DNA of 9,718 nt from Firm-04 sp045600205 (lineage in GTDB: Bacteria; Bacillota; Clostridia; Oscillospirales; Ruminococcaceae). Of the stretch, positions 1 to 5,557 are shown in pieces. The position numbers were made by a program, and so were the translations under genes. The notes beneath the pieces were generated by a model. That model was not told where the DNA came from and did no database searches. It saw only the letters and a program-made list of their open reading frames with translations. How positions within the stretch are numbered: position 1 is the first letter of the stretch; every line of letters starts with the position of its first letter. The stretch is from positions 1 through 9,718 of the forward strand of contig JAZRXM010000012.1 in the NCBI GenBank assembly GCA_045600205.1. The letters run 5' to 3'.

Positions 1-141
1 CGTTTGTCAACAATCAGGAATGCGGATATTATATTGGTGATGAAAGACGGCGATATTATTGAGCAAGGTAGTCATCAGGAACTTTTGCGAAAGAACGGGT
101 TCTATGCAGAGCTATATAACAGTCAGTTTGTTGTCGCTTAA
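1..141 (+). CDS. ABC exporter ATP-binding subunit, C-terminal fragment
   Basis: This is the last 46 codons of an ABC transporter ATPase; the gene begins outside the window. The visible reading starts RLSTIRNADIIL, the segment that directly follows the H-loop histidine in exporter-type (MsbA/MdlB-like) fused permease-ATPases. It continues with MKDGDIIEQGSHQELL and FYAELYNSQF, a typical exporter C-terminus. The Walker and signature motifs lie upstream and cannot be checked, so the substrate is unknown. The stop TAA is at 139-141. A strong terminator lies about 100 bases downstream, so this is probably the last gene of its transcription unit. The family call is secure; the transported molecule is not. 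Confidence 0.9.
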   Translation, partial: RLSTIRNADIILVMKDGDIIEQGSHQELLRKNGFYAELYNSQFVVA

Positions 142-240
142 AATGATAATTCCCGCTTGGCAGTGCGTCAGTTCTGTGTGATGATTCGTCAATATGGAAT
201 ATCACGGCAGATTTGTCAATCATTTCGCAGATATCGGGCA

Positions 241-275
241 AACGCCGTATCATTCATCTGATACGGCGTTTTTGT
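241..275 (+). terminator. Rho-independent terminator after the ABC exporter gene
   Basis: A perfect 12-bp stem (241-252 with 259-270) encloses a 6-base loop, TTCATC, and is followed by TTTTTGTTT. The stem is GC-rich at its base (AACGCCGTATCA). Orientation and T-tract fit transcription from the plus-strand ABC gene that ends at 141. Confidence 0.88.
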
Positions 276-310
276 TTGAAGATAAGTTGTATCTGCGATG
301 CGTTCATAAT

Positions 311-356
311 GGGGCGCGGCTCCAAACCTCGCCAAAGGGTATGAAATACCCTTTGG
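311..356. repeat. Double-hairpin palindromic element, possible dispersed repeat
   Basis: Two hairpins lie side by side. The first is GGGGC-gcg-GCTCC at 311-323, with G-U pairing needed. The second is a perfect 11-bp stem, CCAAAGGGTAT / ATACCCTTTGG, at 332-342 and 346-356 with a 3-base loop. Neither is followed by a T-tract, so they are not ordinary terminators. The pair of GC-rich palindromes between two converging units resembles REP-like intergenic elements of ruminococci. That resemblance is from memory and no second copy is present in this window. Confidence 0.4.
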
Positions 357-441
357 AATCCCATGATAGAAGCAGAAATAAAGGGCTTTTGAGATGAAAG
401 CGACCAATAGCATACACATTGATTGTACACATATTATATCA

Positions 442-1389
442 TCATGCAGTTAGCACATGAAATCTGTTATGCAAAATCTCTGCGTACCGCGCTTTCATTT
501 CATCAGGCAACAACGATGCGGTAAGCAGCTTTTCACAATCCGCACGATGCTTCGTCAGGCTTTGTATCATCTTGTTGGCAGCGGCTTCTGTGATCTCAAA
601 ATTTTCAGCAAGTGCGAGAAAATCCTTTCGTCTGAGATTGCGCAGCTTGCCGTTCAGTGAAAGTGCCGTTTCATCGGGATCCTGCGGCAAAATCAAATTG
701 ACAGGAAGCAGATCATAAGCAGGGGACAGGCGATATTTCCCGCTGTTTGGTACTTTTTCAAGCAGCGAGAAGTTCTTCAGGTGCATATCGCTGTTGCCCG
801 TCAGAAAACTGAACACGATCACGCGAAACAGTTCGGTGATATCCAAGCCGCCCTTGTCGGAAAATTGCCGCAAAACTTTGCCGCATTGCTCGTAGCTGCC
901 ATGGTATTTGTCCGCGGTCAGACGCCCGCCAAGCTGACAAAAATCCTCCATTGCGAGCTTTTTGCCGTCCGCGGTACGGTCAATGCGCTTGGTGATATAC
1001 GCGAGCGAGCCGCCGCAGGGAATCAGCGCGTGCGGTACGGTTTCGATGCACAGCGCGTTTGCCATACTCATGACCAGATGCTCGCATTCGGGCATAAACG
1101 GGTACGCCTCGTCCTGCGGCTTGAGGATGTACCCTGCGGGGCAGTCCACCAGCGTCAGACGGTCTTTGCCCTCACATTTCGAGAGATGCAGCGACAGCTT
1201 TTTCTGTACGCCCGTGACGGTCAGCCCGCTTTCGAGGTTGGATTTTGCAAGCAATTCCAATGTTTTCTGGTCGATGACAATTTCAGGCAGCGTGTCAGTA
1301 CCGAAAAAGGCGTGAATACATTTCTGATGCCAGCCGCTCGTCATTTCTGATTCGGAAAGCGGCTTTCCGCAGCAAAGACATTCTTTCAT
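442..1389 (-). CDS. hipT: HipT-like Ser/Thr kinase toxin (HipA C-terminal kinase domain)
   Basis: A 315-residue HipA-family kinase that lacks the N-terminal subdomain of classical HipA; that part is encoded by the preceding gene. A Cys-rich start (C4, C6, C7, C24, with WHQKC) could be a small metal-binding knuckle. Residues 57-66 (TVTGVQKKLS) form the Gly-rich loop, at the same position as the S57-x-S59 autophosphorylation motif of E. coli O127 HipT, but here with Thr at both positions. Other kinase features are YILKP (K90, ATP-binding Lys), GNSDMHLKN (D201 catalytic base, N206) and PAYD (D226, metal ligand). All expected catalytic residues are present, so the kinase looks active. Known HipA/HipT toxins phosphorylate aminoacyl-tRNA synthetases (GltX or TrpS); the target here cannot be read from sequence. 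The ATG overlaps the hipS stop (ATGA), with GAGGAGG upstream inside hipS. Confidence 0.85.
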   Translation of the reverse strand: MKECLCCGKPLSESEMTSGWHQKCIHAFFGTDTLPEIVIDQKTLELLAKSNLESGLTVTGVQKKLSLHLSKCEGKDRLTLVDCPAGYILKPQDEAYPFMPECEHLVMSMANALCIETVPHALIPCGGSLAYITKRIDRTADGKKLAMEDFCQLGGRLTADKYHGSYEQCGKVLRQFSDKGGLDITELFRVIVFSFLTGNSDMHLKNFSLLEKVPNSGKYRLSPAYDLLPVNLILPQDPDETALSLNGKLRNLRRKDFLALAENFEITEAAANKMIQSLTKHRADCEKLLTASLLPDEMKARYAEILHNRFHVLTA

Positions 1390-1724
1390 ACGACCGCCTC
1401 CTCAATGCGCACGGTACCGATGCAGTCTTTGCAAGCAACAAGCAGCAGCCCGAAACGGTCGGCACGGTCAATTTTCCAGTTGCTGGTGACAACATCGAGC
1501 AGCCAGCCCTCAGGAATCAGACCATCGAAAAAGGGAAACAGTCTGCCCTCGGATTGATAGTTTTGTGCCGAGAGCGGCAGCGTCAGGGAAACGGGGGAAG
1601 CGTCCGCCTTGGCGAGATATGCTGCGTCGTATGCGAAAAAATAGCAGTTTTCGTCCGCCTGAAAGGTCAGGGTACCGGCAAAGTCATCGCGGACGAACAC
1701 GCGGGCTTTTCGTGCAGTATCCAT
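1386..1724 (-). CDS. hipS: HipS-like protein (HipA N-terminal subdomain 1)
   Basis: A 112-residue stand-alone version of the N-subdomain 1 that begins classical HipA. Diagnostic stretches are VSLTLPLSAQNY (45-56), LFPFFDGLIPEGW (62-74) and DRFGLLLVACKDCIG (89-103); all match HipA N1 family patterns. There are no kinase residues. In the E. coli O127 HipBST system the equivalent small protein HipS, rather than HipB, neutralises the kinase, so an antitoxin role is the best inference. The start codon overlaps the hipB stop by one base (TAATG), with a GAAGG site upstream; its stop overlaps the hipT ATG by four bases. Both arrangements imply translational coupling and near-equal synthesis. A reading as a broken hipA is possible but less likely, since both halves have proper starts and ribosome binding sites. 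Confidence 0.82.
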   Translation of the reverse strand: MDTARKARVFVRDDFAGTLTFQADENCYFFAYDAAYLAKADASPVSLTLPLSAQNYQSEGRLFPFFDGLIPEGWLLDVVTSNWKIDRADRFGLLLVACKDCIGTVRIEEAVV

Positions 1725-1924
1725 TATTTCGCCTTCTTTCGCGGGGCGGCTTCGCAGTCAAACATGGCAAGTGCCGCGTTGACTTTATCCATGCGGCAGG
1801 TTTCCTTGCCTTGTTCCAGCTCGCGGACAAACCGCAGCCCAAGACCGGAGCGCATGGCGAATTCCTCTTGGGTCATGCCCTCGGCTTTGCGCTGCTCCTT
1901 GATAAATTCAGCAATAGGGTTCAT
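1724..1924 (-). CDS. hipB: HipB-like XRE-family repressor/antitoxin
   Basis: A 66-residue helix-turn-helix protein: residues 5-35 read as a lambda-Cro/XRE fold, with MTQEEFAMRSGLGLRFVREL (17-36) spanning the two HTH helices. FVRELEQGK is typical of HipB-type regulators beside HipA. The C-terminus is short and basic (APRKKAK). It is expected to bind the TACCC-N4-GGGTA sites upstream and repress the hip operon, probably as a complex with HipS and HipT. The ATG at 1922-1924 is preceded by AGGAGGG eight bases upstream. A consensus promoter lies about 25 bases ahead, giving a leader of under 20 bases. Family assignment is firm; the division of labour between HipB and HipS is inferred from E. coli HipBST. 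Confidence 0.85.
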   Translation of the reverse strand: MNPIAEFIKEQRKAEGMTQEEFAMRSGLGLRFVRELEQGKETCRMDKVNAALAMFDCEAAPRKKAK

Positions 1925-1948
1925 AGGTCAGCCCTCCTGTTTTTTACT

Positions 1949-1977
1949 ATTATATACCCTATCGGGTACAATGTCAA
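1949..1977 (-). promoter_or_regulatory. hipBST promoter (perfect sigma-A consensus)
   Basis: Read on the minus strand, TTGACA (1977-1972) and TATAAT (1954-1949) are separated by exactly 17 bases. Both hexamers match consensus perfectly. The expected start of transcription is near 1942, giving a leader of about 18 bases before the hipB ATG. The spacer is almost wholly occupied by the inverted repeat at 1955-1968, so repression is probably needed to keep this strong promoter quiet. Confidence 0.9.
1955..1968. promoter_or_regulatory. Putative HipB operator O1, inside the promoter spacer
   Basis: The inverted repeat TACCCtatcGGGTA abuts the -10 hexamer directly and fills 14 of the 17 spacer bases. 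The arms are perfect 5-mers. E. coli HipB binds TATCC-N8-GGATA, a similar layout with a longer centre, so a HipB role is inferred from position and from recurrence at O2 and O3. Binding here would block polymerase from both hexamers. Confidence 0.75.
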
Positions 1978-1995
1978 GTGCTTTTAGAAATATTG

Positions 1996-2009
1996 TACCC
2001 GAGCGGGAT
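1996..2009. promoter_or_regulatory. Putative HipB operator O2
   Basis: TACCCgagcGGGAT repeats the O1 layout with one perfect arm and one arm altered at its last two bases (GGGAT for GGGTA). It starts 41 bp from O1, about four helical turns, so proteins bound at the two sites would face the same side of the helix. It lies just upstream of the -35 element. Confidence 0.6.
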
Positions 2010-2034
2010 GAAATGATACATCAAACAAAAAAGC

Positions 2035-2048
2035 GACCCGATAGGGTA
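2035..2048. promoter_or_regulatory. Putative HipB operator O3
   Basis: GACCCgataGGGTA is the reverse complement of O1 (TACCCGATAGGGTA) apart from its first base. It starts 39 bp from O2 and continues the roughly 40-bp spacing. It lies between the peptidase stop codon at 2064 and O2. On the minus strand it is followed within a few bases by TTTTTT, so it may also act as a short terminator hairpin for the peptidase gene. Confidence 0.6.
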
Positions 2049-2063
2049 TAGCAAGCAATAGAA

Positions 2064-3710
2064 TCATACGGGCAGAGAAGTGAGAAATTCCAGCATTCCG
2101 TTGATATCTTCAGCGTTCAGTGCCTGATCATCGTTCCAATCACCCGCAAGCAAACAAATATCTGTACTTGCTTTGCCGAGCAACGCCTGCTTCAATTGCG
2201 CAAGATCAACGGCATTGACCTTGCCGTCACAGTTGACATCACCGCGCAGATATTTTTCTGCGGCATCCTTTTCCTGCTCTGTGATGACAAAATCTTCGTT
2301 TGTGTCGTAAACCTCAGATACAGCCTGCCGATACAGCGCATCAGGGTAATTCTGCTCGTTGATTGCAGTTCCTTCTTTCGTGAACACTTTGACCAGTACA
2401 TTACCGTGCGTTTCCAGTGCTGTGGAGTCTTTCCATGAAGATTCGCCTTTTTCGTCATACGTTCTATAGAAAGAAGTGGCGGAATGGTCAGGGTTTCTGT
2501 CAAAAAAGATGGTGGTTGCGGGATGAATCCCCGTTTTGACAACTGCGGAGAATGTCTGCCCCTTGGTGACCTGACAAGCGGTATGCAGCGGGTAGGTATG
2601 ATATCCCGCGTAGTGTTCGGTACCGCTGATTTTTGCAATGATCTTGCCGTCTTTCGGGTCCTTGTAGTTGTCGTTCAACGCATAAATGCTGATTTCGTAT
2701 GGGAGGTCAGGCTCATGCGTTATGATGGATACAGCAGTCAGATTGTCGTCCTTTGCGGCGGTATAGATATTTGCGTACTCCCAGCCGCGGTTTGAGGTGG
2801 TGTATGCAGAATTGCAGGCACCGCACCGCTGATAGATCCCGTCATAGTTGTCGCTTGGTTCCATATAGAACTGAACGGGGTTGCTGACCGTAGGATCATA
2901 GTAGGAGATATAGGTATAACCGTCCACACCGGCTGTGGTATTGGGACCCCAGCTGTTTTTGCAGATCCAGGCACCATCGCCCGGAGGCGTTTCGAGGAAT
3001 TTTTCTTTCGGGAAGTTGTCATCCCAGCCGCAAAGGCAGACTGCGTGACCGCCGCCGCCTTCCTCATCACCGGTATGATAATAAGCTCCATATTGCGAAT
3101 AGCGATTGGGTTTACTGACGGTGACATAGCCGAGGTGCATTCCGCCGTTTTCCATGATATTCCGTTTGATATCGTCTATGTCAGTCATCTCAAAGAGATG
3201 TGCATTTTGCAGATGTGCGATCGAATCGTAGCGGAACGATTCGTCAATCGGAACGAATTTTTCACAATCGGGAATGGAGGAGGCGAGTACCGGACCGGTC
3301 CACGCGGCGAGCACACTGGTCAGATTCCAAAAGCTGGCAGCGTGGTCGTAGCCGTCTAATCCGAGGTTTTCCCTGTCGCCTGCAAGGAGGTCGAGCGGAT
3401 CATCGGGACTGCCTTTTCCGTAGGTAAACCATGAATAATGTTGTTCTGCAAGGTCGATGGAAGTGTCTGCCATACCCTGTTTGATCAGGTTGGATTCGAT
3501 TGCGGAAAAGCAGGCGAAAACAACGCAGGTGCCGTGATATTGCTTTTTGACAGAGGTCATGACGTTTTCATCGCGGAGGTCGAAGCGTGCGGGAAGTTCG
3601 GAAGAATCGGCAGCTTTTGCAACATGAAACGGGCGCGAAAGACCATTGCTGCAAAGGGCACAAGTGAGGAGAATCGCGGTGATCTTTGGAAGAAAAGCAA
3701 GATGTTTCAT
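2064..3710 (-). CDS. Secreted papain-family (C1) peptidase with C-terminal dockerin
   Basis: A 548-residue secreted protein. Residues 1-34 are a signal peptide (MKHLAFLPK, then a hydrophobic core ending near AKA-AD). The mature part opens with LPARFDLRDE, usual at the start of bacterial C1 peptidases. Catalytic residues are all found: Q57 (KKQYHGTC), C62 (GTCVVFACFSAIESNL), H222 (GGGGHAVCLCGW) and N252 (CKNSWG). Two oddities stand out: Val replaces the Trp that normally follows the catalytic Cys, and Q57 is one residue closer to it than in papain. Residues of about 285-450 are a region often found after C1 domains in bacterial surface peptidases. The dockerin (about 2070-2246) has loops DVNCDGKVNAVD and DWNDDQALNAED. 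ATG at 3710 is chosen because AAGGA lies nine bases upstream; a GTG two codons earlier (3716) is the alternative. It probably trims cellulosome proteins or digests plant protein at the surface. Confidence 0.88.
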   Translation of the reverse strand: MKHLAFLPKITAILLTCALCSNGLSRPFHVAKAADSSELPARFDLRDENVMTSVKKQYHGTCVVFACFSAIESNLIKQGMADTSIDLAEQHYSWFTYGKGSPDDPLDLLAGDRENLGLDGYDHAASFWNLTSVLAAWTGPVLASSIPDCEKFVPIDESFRYDSIAHLQNAHLFEMTDIDDIKRNIMENGGMHLGYVTVSKPNRYSQYGAYYHTGDEEGGGGHAVCLCGWDDNFPKEKFLETPPGDGAWICKNSWGPNTTAGVDGYTYISYYDPTVSNPVQFYMEPSDNYDGIYQRCGACNSAYTTSNRGWEYANIYTAAKDDNLTAVSIITHEPDLPYEISIYALNDNYKDPKDGKIIAKISGTEHYAGYHTYPLHTACQVTKGQTFSAVVKTGIHPATTIFFDRNPDHSATSFYRTYDEKGESSWKDSTALETHGNVLVKVFTKEGTAINEQNYPDALYRQAVSEVYDTNEDFVITEQEKDAAEKYLRGDVNCDGKVNAVDLAQLKQALLGKASTDICLLAGDWNDDQALNAEDINGMLEFLTSLPV

Positions 3711-3745
3711 AGGCACAGGTCCTTTCCTTTTAATTTAGTAATCAC

Positions 3746-3774
3746 ATTATAGCACACTTTTAAAAAATTTTCAA
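3746..3774 (-). promoter_or_regulatory. Promoter of the dockerin peptidase gene
   Basis: Read on the minus strand, TTGAAA (3774-3769), a 17-base spacer and TATAAT (3751-3746). The -10 is preceded by TGC, giving an extended -10 (TGnTATAAT). The predicted leader is about 30 bases, and the AAGGAAAGGA ribosome binding region follows. Confidence 0.8.
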
Positions 3775-3841
3775 GGAAAAGAAGTGCAATTTTCACAATA
3801 GGCATAAATCAAATATAAAATCTTATTGCCGTATATTCATG

Positions 3842-3879
3842 CGTTTGCATATGTGACTTGGTACAAGACGTCACAAACG
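3842..3879. promoter_or_regulatory. Nested imperfect palindrome upstream of the peptidase promoter
   Basis: Three arm pairs are nested around one centre: CGTTT (3842-3846) with AAACG (3875-3879), GTGAC (3853-3857) with GTCAC (3870-3874), and TTG (3858-3860) with CAA (3864-3866). No T-tract follows on either strand, so it is not a terminator. It lies about 70 bp upstream of the peptidase -35. It could be a regulator binding site; no regulator is identified and chance is possible. Confidence 0.35.
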
Positions 3880-3913
3880 AACTATCTGATAAAATTATCA
3901 TTGGGAACTATGC

Positions 3914-3948
3914 AAAAGAGGACAGTTTCATCATGAAGCTGTCCTCTT
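3914..3948 (-). terminator. Rho-independent terminator of the GH11-like gene
   Basis: A 10-bp perfect stem (3916-3925 with 3939-3948) extends inward by four more pairs, one of them G-U, around a 5-base loop. Read on the minus strand, the AAGAGGACAG arm is followed by TTTT-running sequence (CTCTTTTGC). It lies about 50 bases after the stop of the gene ending at 4001 and separates it from the peptidase gene. Confidence 0.85.
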
Positions 3949-4000
3949 ATTCTGTCCAACAGTCCGATGAAAAGTCGGGCTGTTGTGCGGATATGATGTA

Positions 4001-5098
4001 TTATTTCGCAGCAGGATTCAAAACCGTCAGGCGCGCGATCGCTTGCACGATCAGCGTAGCATCTGCCGCCGTCAACTGTCCGTCATGATCGCAGTCTGCC
4101 ATTTTCCTGCCATTCTCTGAGAGTTCCACCATTTCTTCATTGGTGTATCTTTGAAGCATTACGGCATCCGCAATGGATACTTTGCCATCCGCGTTGACAT
4201 CACCGTAGCAGGTATCCGCATCCTCCGAAGAACTGTCGGAATGATTATTGCCGTTCTGCACAGCCGTTTTTTCATTTTCGCTCGGTTCGTGGTCGTCATC
4301 GCCTGCTTTTAGCAGAGAAAGCGCAGCAGGTGTGGTATTTTCCACATTTTTTGTAATATTCACGCTGCCGTTGCTCTCATATGCGTTGACAGTCATGCCA
4401 AGCGTTTCCAAAATGAGCGGGTTGTCAATGTCCGTGAGGCCTGCCCATGCCTTGAAATGATTGGAAATCGTGACCGTGCTGCTGATGTGGTTTTCGGTAC
4501 CGACCTCCGCAAGTGAATCCTGCGCAATGCTCCAGTACGAAATCAGCGACGGAACAAGGGAGAAATCGCTGAAATATTCATCCGTTTGGTAGAGATCGTA
4601 ATTTTTGCCGTCTGAGGAGATGACGCCGAGTTTATGCTTTGTACTGCCCAAAAATACCGAGCGAAGCGGATTTGCAGAGCCATATGCCTCGATAATATGG
4701 TATTCAATGGGGATGATGTTGCTGTCGATTTCCGTGTGCATTGTGCCTGCATATTCCAGATAGGCATCGGAATCGGTCAGGAAATCGGCTTCATAGGTGC
4801 GCACGAAGTCGCCGTATTTCGAACAGGGGAGCGGTTCTTCGAATTGCTGATATGCCTTGAATTCCGTGAAAAGACTGTTGCATTTTTTCTCCCACGAGCT
4901 GCTGAAACAGCCGTCTGCTTTCGGCTCCATGCTGATCGGATTTTCTCTGGGGATAGAATAATCCCAAAGTTCGTAGAAAAATCCGTCCTGTTCCTCCTGA
5001 GAGATCAGTTGTGAGGATGCGGCAGAGGCGGGGAGTACGGGAATGGTGCTGCCTGCCAGAGCAAATGTGCTGATAATGGTGAGAATCCGTGCTTTCAT
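4001..5098 (-). CDS. Secreted dockerin protein with degenerate GH11 (xylanase-like) fold
   Basis: A 365-residue protein with a signal peptide (residues 1-27, ending PASA-AS). Residues 38-252 can be aligned by eye with GH11 xylanases: DGFFYELWDY, then FSSSWEKKCNSLF (family pattern FS..W..INN.LF), PIEYHIIEAYG (family PLVEYYIVD.WG), SSDGKNYDLYQT (SDGG.YDIYTT), SYWSIAQ (QYWSVRQ), TVTISNHFKAW (TITFTNHVNAW) and MTVNAYESNGSVNIT (MATEGYQSSGS.NIT). The nucleophile position keeps Glu (E132). The acid/base Glu is replaced by Asn (N238, codon AAC checked), and the PSI.G thumb loop is missing. It may bind xylan rather than cut it, or act on something else. An acidic, Ser/Asn-rich linker (265-295) leads to a dockerin with loops at 300-311 and 335-346. 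The AAGGAGG site is nine bases before the ATG. Confidence 0.72.
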   Translation of the reverse strand: MKARILTIISTFALAGSTIPVLPASAASSQLISQEEQDGFFYELWDYSIPRENPISMEPKADGCFSSSWEKKCNSLFTEFKAYQQFEEPLPCSKYGDFVRTYEADFLTDSDAYLEYAGTMHTEIDSNIIPIEYHIIEAYGSANPLRSVFLGSTKHKLGVISSDGKNYDLYQTDEYFSDFSLVPSLISYWSIAQDSLAEVGTENHISSTVTISNHFKAWAGLTDIDNPLILETLGMTVNAYESNGSVNITKNVENTTPAALSLLKAGDDDHEPSENEKTAVQNGNNHSDSSSEDADTCYGDVNADGKVSIADAVMLQRYTNEEMVELSENGRKMADCDHDGQLTAADATLIVQAIARLTVLNPAAK

Positions 5099-5139
5099 GA
5101 CAGAAACCTCCTTTGATTGTGATGTTTGGGTTTATCAAT

Positions 5140-5168
5140 ATTTTAGCGAAGATGGCGGACAAAAACAA
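5140..5168 (-). promoter_or_regulatory. Candidate promoter of the GH11-like gene
   Basis: On the minus strand, TTGTTT (5168-5163) and TAAAAT (5145-5140) are separated by 17 bases. The match is moderate (4/6 and 5/6), and the position about 40 bases before the ATG is sensible. No better candidate is seen in the divergent region. Confidence 0.5.
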
Positions 5169-5231
5169 GCTGATAATTGCGCAAATACCTGCGTGGCTGT
5201 CATAAATTGCGCTATGTCCGGATAGATATGG

Positions 5232-5258
5232 GAATCCGTGTCGTGGATTCTTGCCACG
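5232..5258. other. Overlapping alternative hairpins in the divergent region
   Basis: GAATCC (5232-5237) can pair with GGATTC (5245-5250), while CGTGG (5242-5246) can pair with CCACG (5254-5258). The two pairings exclude each other. The segment lies between the two divergent promoters, upstream of the SCIFF -35, so it would not be in the SCIFF mRNA and could only act as DNA. The rest of 5099-5394 holds the two promoters and nothing else I can support. Confidence 0.25.
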
Positions 5259-5328
5259 CTTTCGGCATAGTCACCAATCAAAGAAAATAAATGCGGCACG
5301 ATATTTCAACTTGCACCATAAATTAAAC

Positions 5329-5358
5329 TTGACATCTAAACACGCGTTGTGATATAAT
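5329..5358 (+). promoter_or_regulatory. SCIFF operon promoter
   Basis: TTGACA (5329-5334), an 18-base spacer and TATAAT (5353-5358). Both hexamers are perfect, and TGA before the -10 makes an extended -10. Transcription should start near 5365, about 30 bases before the scfA ATG, with AAGGAG at 5379-5384 as ribosome binding site. This predicts strong, largely unregulated expression of the precursor peptide. Confidence 0.88.
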
Positions 5359-5394
5359 AATTCTGTCATTCTGATATGAAGGAGATGAATCCAA

Positions 5395-5550
5395 ATGAAA
5401 CGTATCCAGACACTCGAAACACGTAATCTGTGCGAAAGTGCAAAAAAGGGCGGTTGCGGTGAATGCCAGACCTCCTGCCAGTCTGCTTGCAAGACAAGCT
5501 GCGGCATCGCAAACCAGCAGTGTGAAAACTCTGCTGCGAAAAAGAACTGA
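5395..5550 (+). CDS. scfA: SCIFF ranthipeptide precursor (six-cysteine peptide)
   Basis: A 51-residue RiPP precursor, missed by length cutoffs. The leader MKRIQTLETRNL matches the SCIFF leader pattern (MKHIKTLNT.NL). The core GGCGECQTSCQSACKTSC (19-36) is the near-invariant SCIFF motif, followed by GIANQQCEN. Cysteines are at 13, 21, 24, 28, 32, 36 and 43: the six canonical ones plus an extra C13 in the leader. In the characterised homologues the maturase joins Cys32 to Thr37; here residue 37 is Gly, so the acceptor must differ or the linkage chemistry must change. The ATG has AAGGAG ten bases upstream. The maturase gene follows after 57 bases containing a hairpin. The mature product's function is unknown in this organism; ranthipeptides have been linked to cell-density signalling in some clostridia. 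Confidence 0.95.
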   Translation: MKRIQTLETRNLCESAKKGGCGECQTSCQSACKTSCGIANQQCENSAAKKN

Positions 5551-5557
5551 GTTCTGT

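Larger units (their letters stand above)
142..441. other. Intergenic region between convergent ABC and hip units
   Basis: I see no credible gene here. Besides the terminator at 241-275 and the hairpin pair at 311-356, the rest shows no conserved coding pattern on either strand. Short open frames exist, but they run through the terminator and hairpins and have no convincing ribosome binding sites. No strong T-tailed terminator is evident for the minus-strand hip operon that ends at 442. Confidence 0.5.

Noticed and set aside
332..356. GGGTAT-ATACCC palindrome as another HipB operator
   Set aside because: The arms are in the opposite order (GGGTA...TACCC) to the TACCC...GGGTA operators and it lies downstream of the operon.
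428..445. TATAAT-like sequence near the end of hipT on the minus strand as a promoter
   Set aside because: No suitable -35 at 16-18 bases and no gene downstream on that strand in the window.
781..1350. 189-codon plus-strand open frame opposite hipT
   Set aside because: It is antisense to a well-conserved kinase with intact motifs. Its translation shows no recognisable domain and no clear ribosome binding site.
1386..1724. hipA broken by a frameshift into two pieces
   Set aside because: Each piece has its own start codon and Shine-Dalgarno site with tidy 1-base and 4-base overlaps, and the split falls where HipS/HipT are separate in known HipBST systems.
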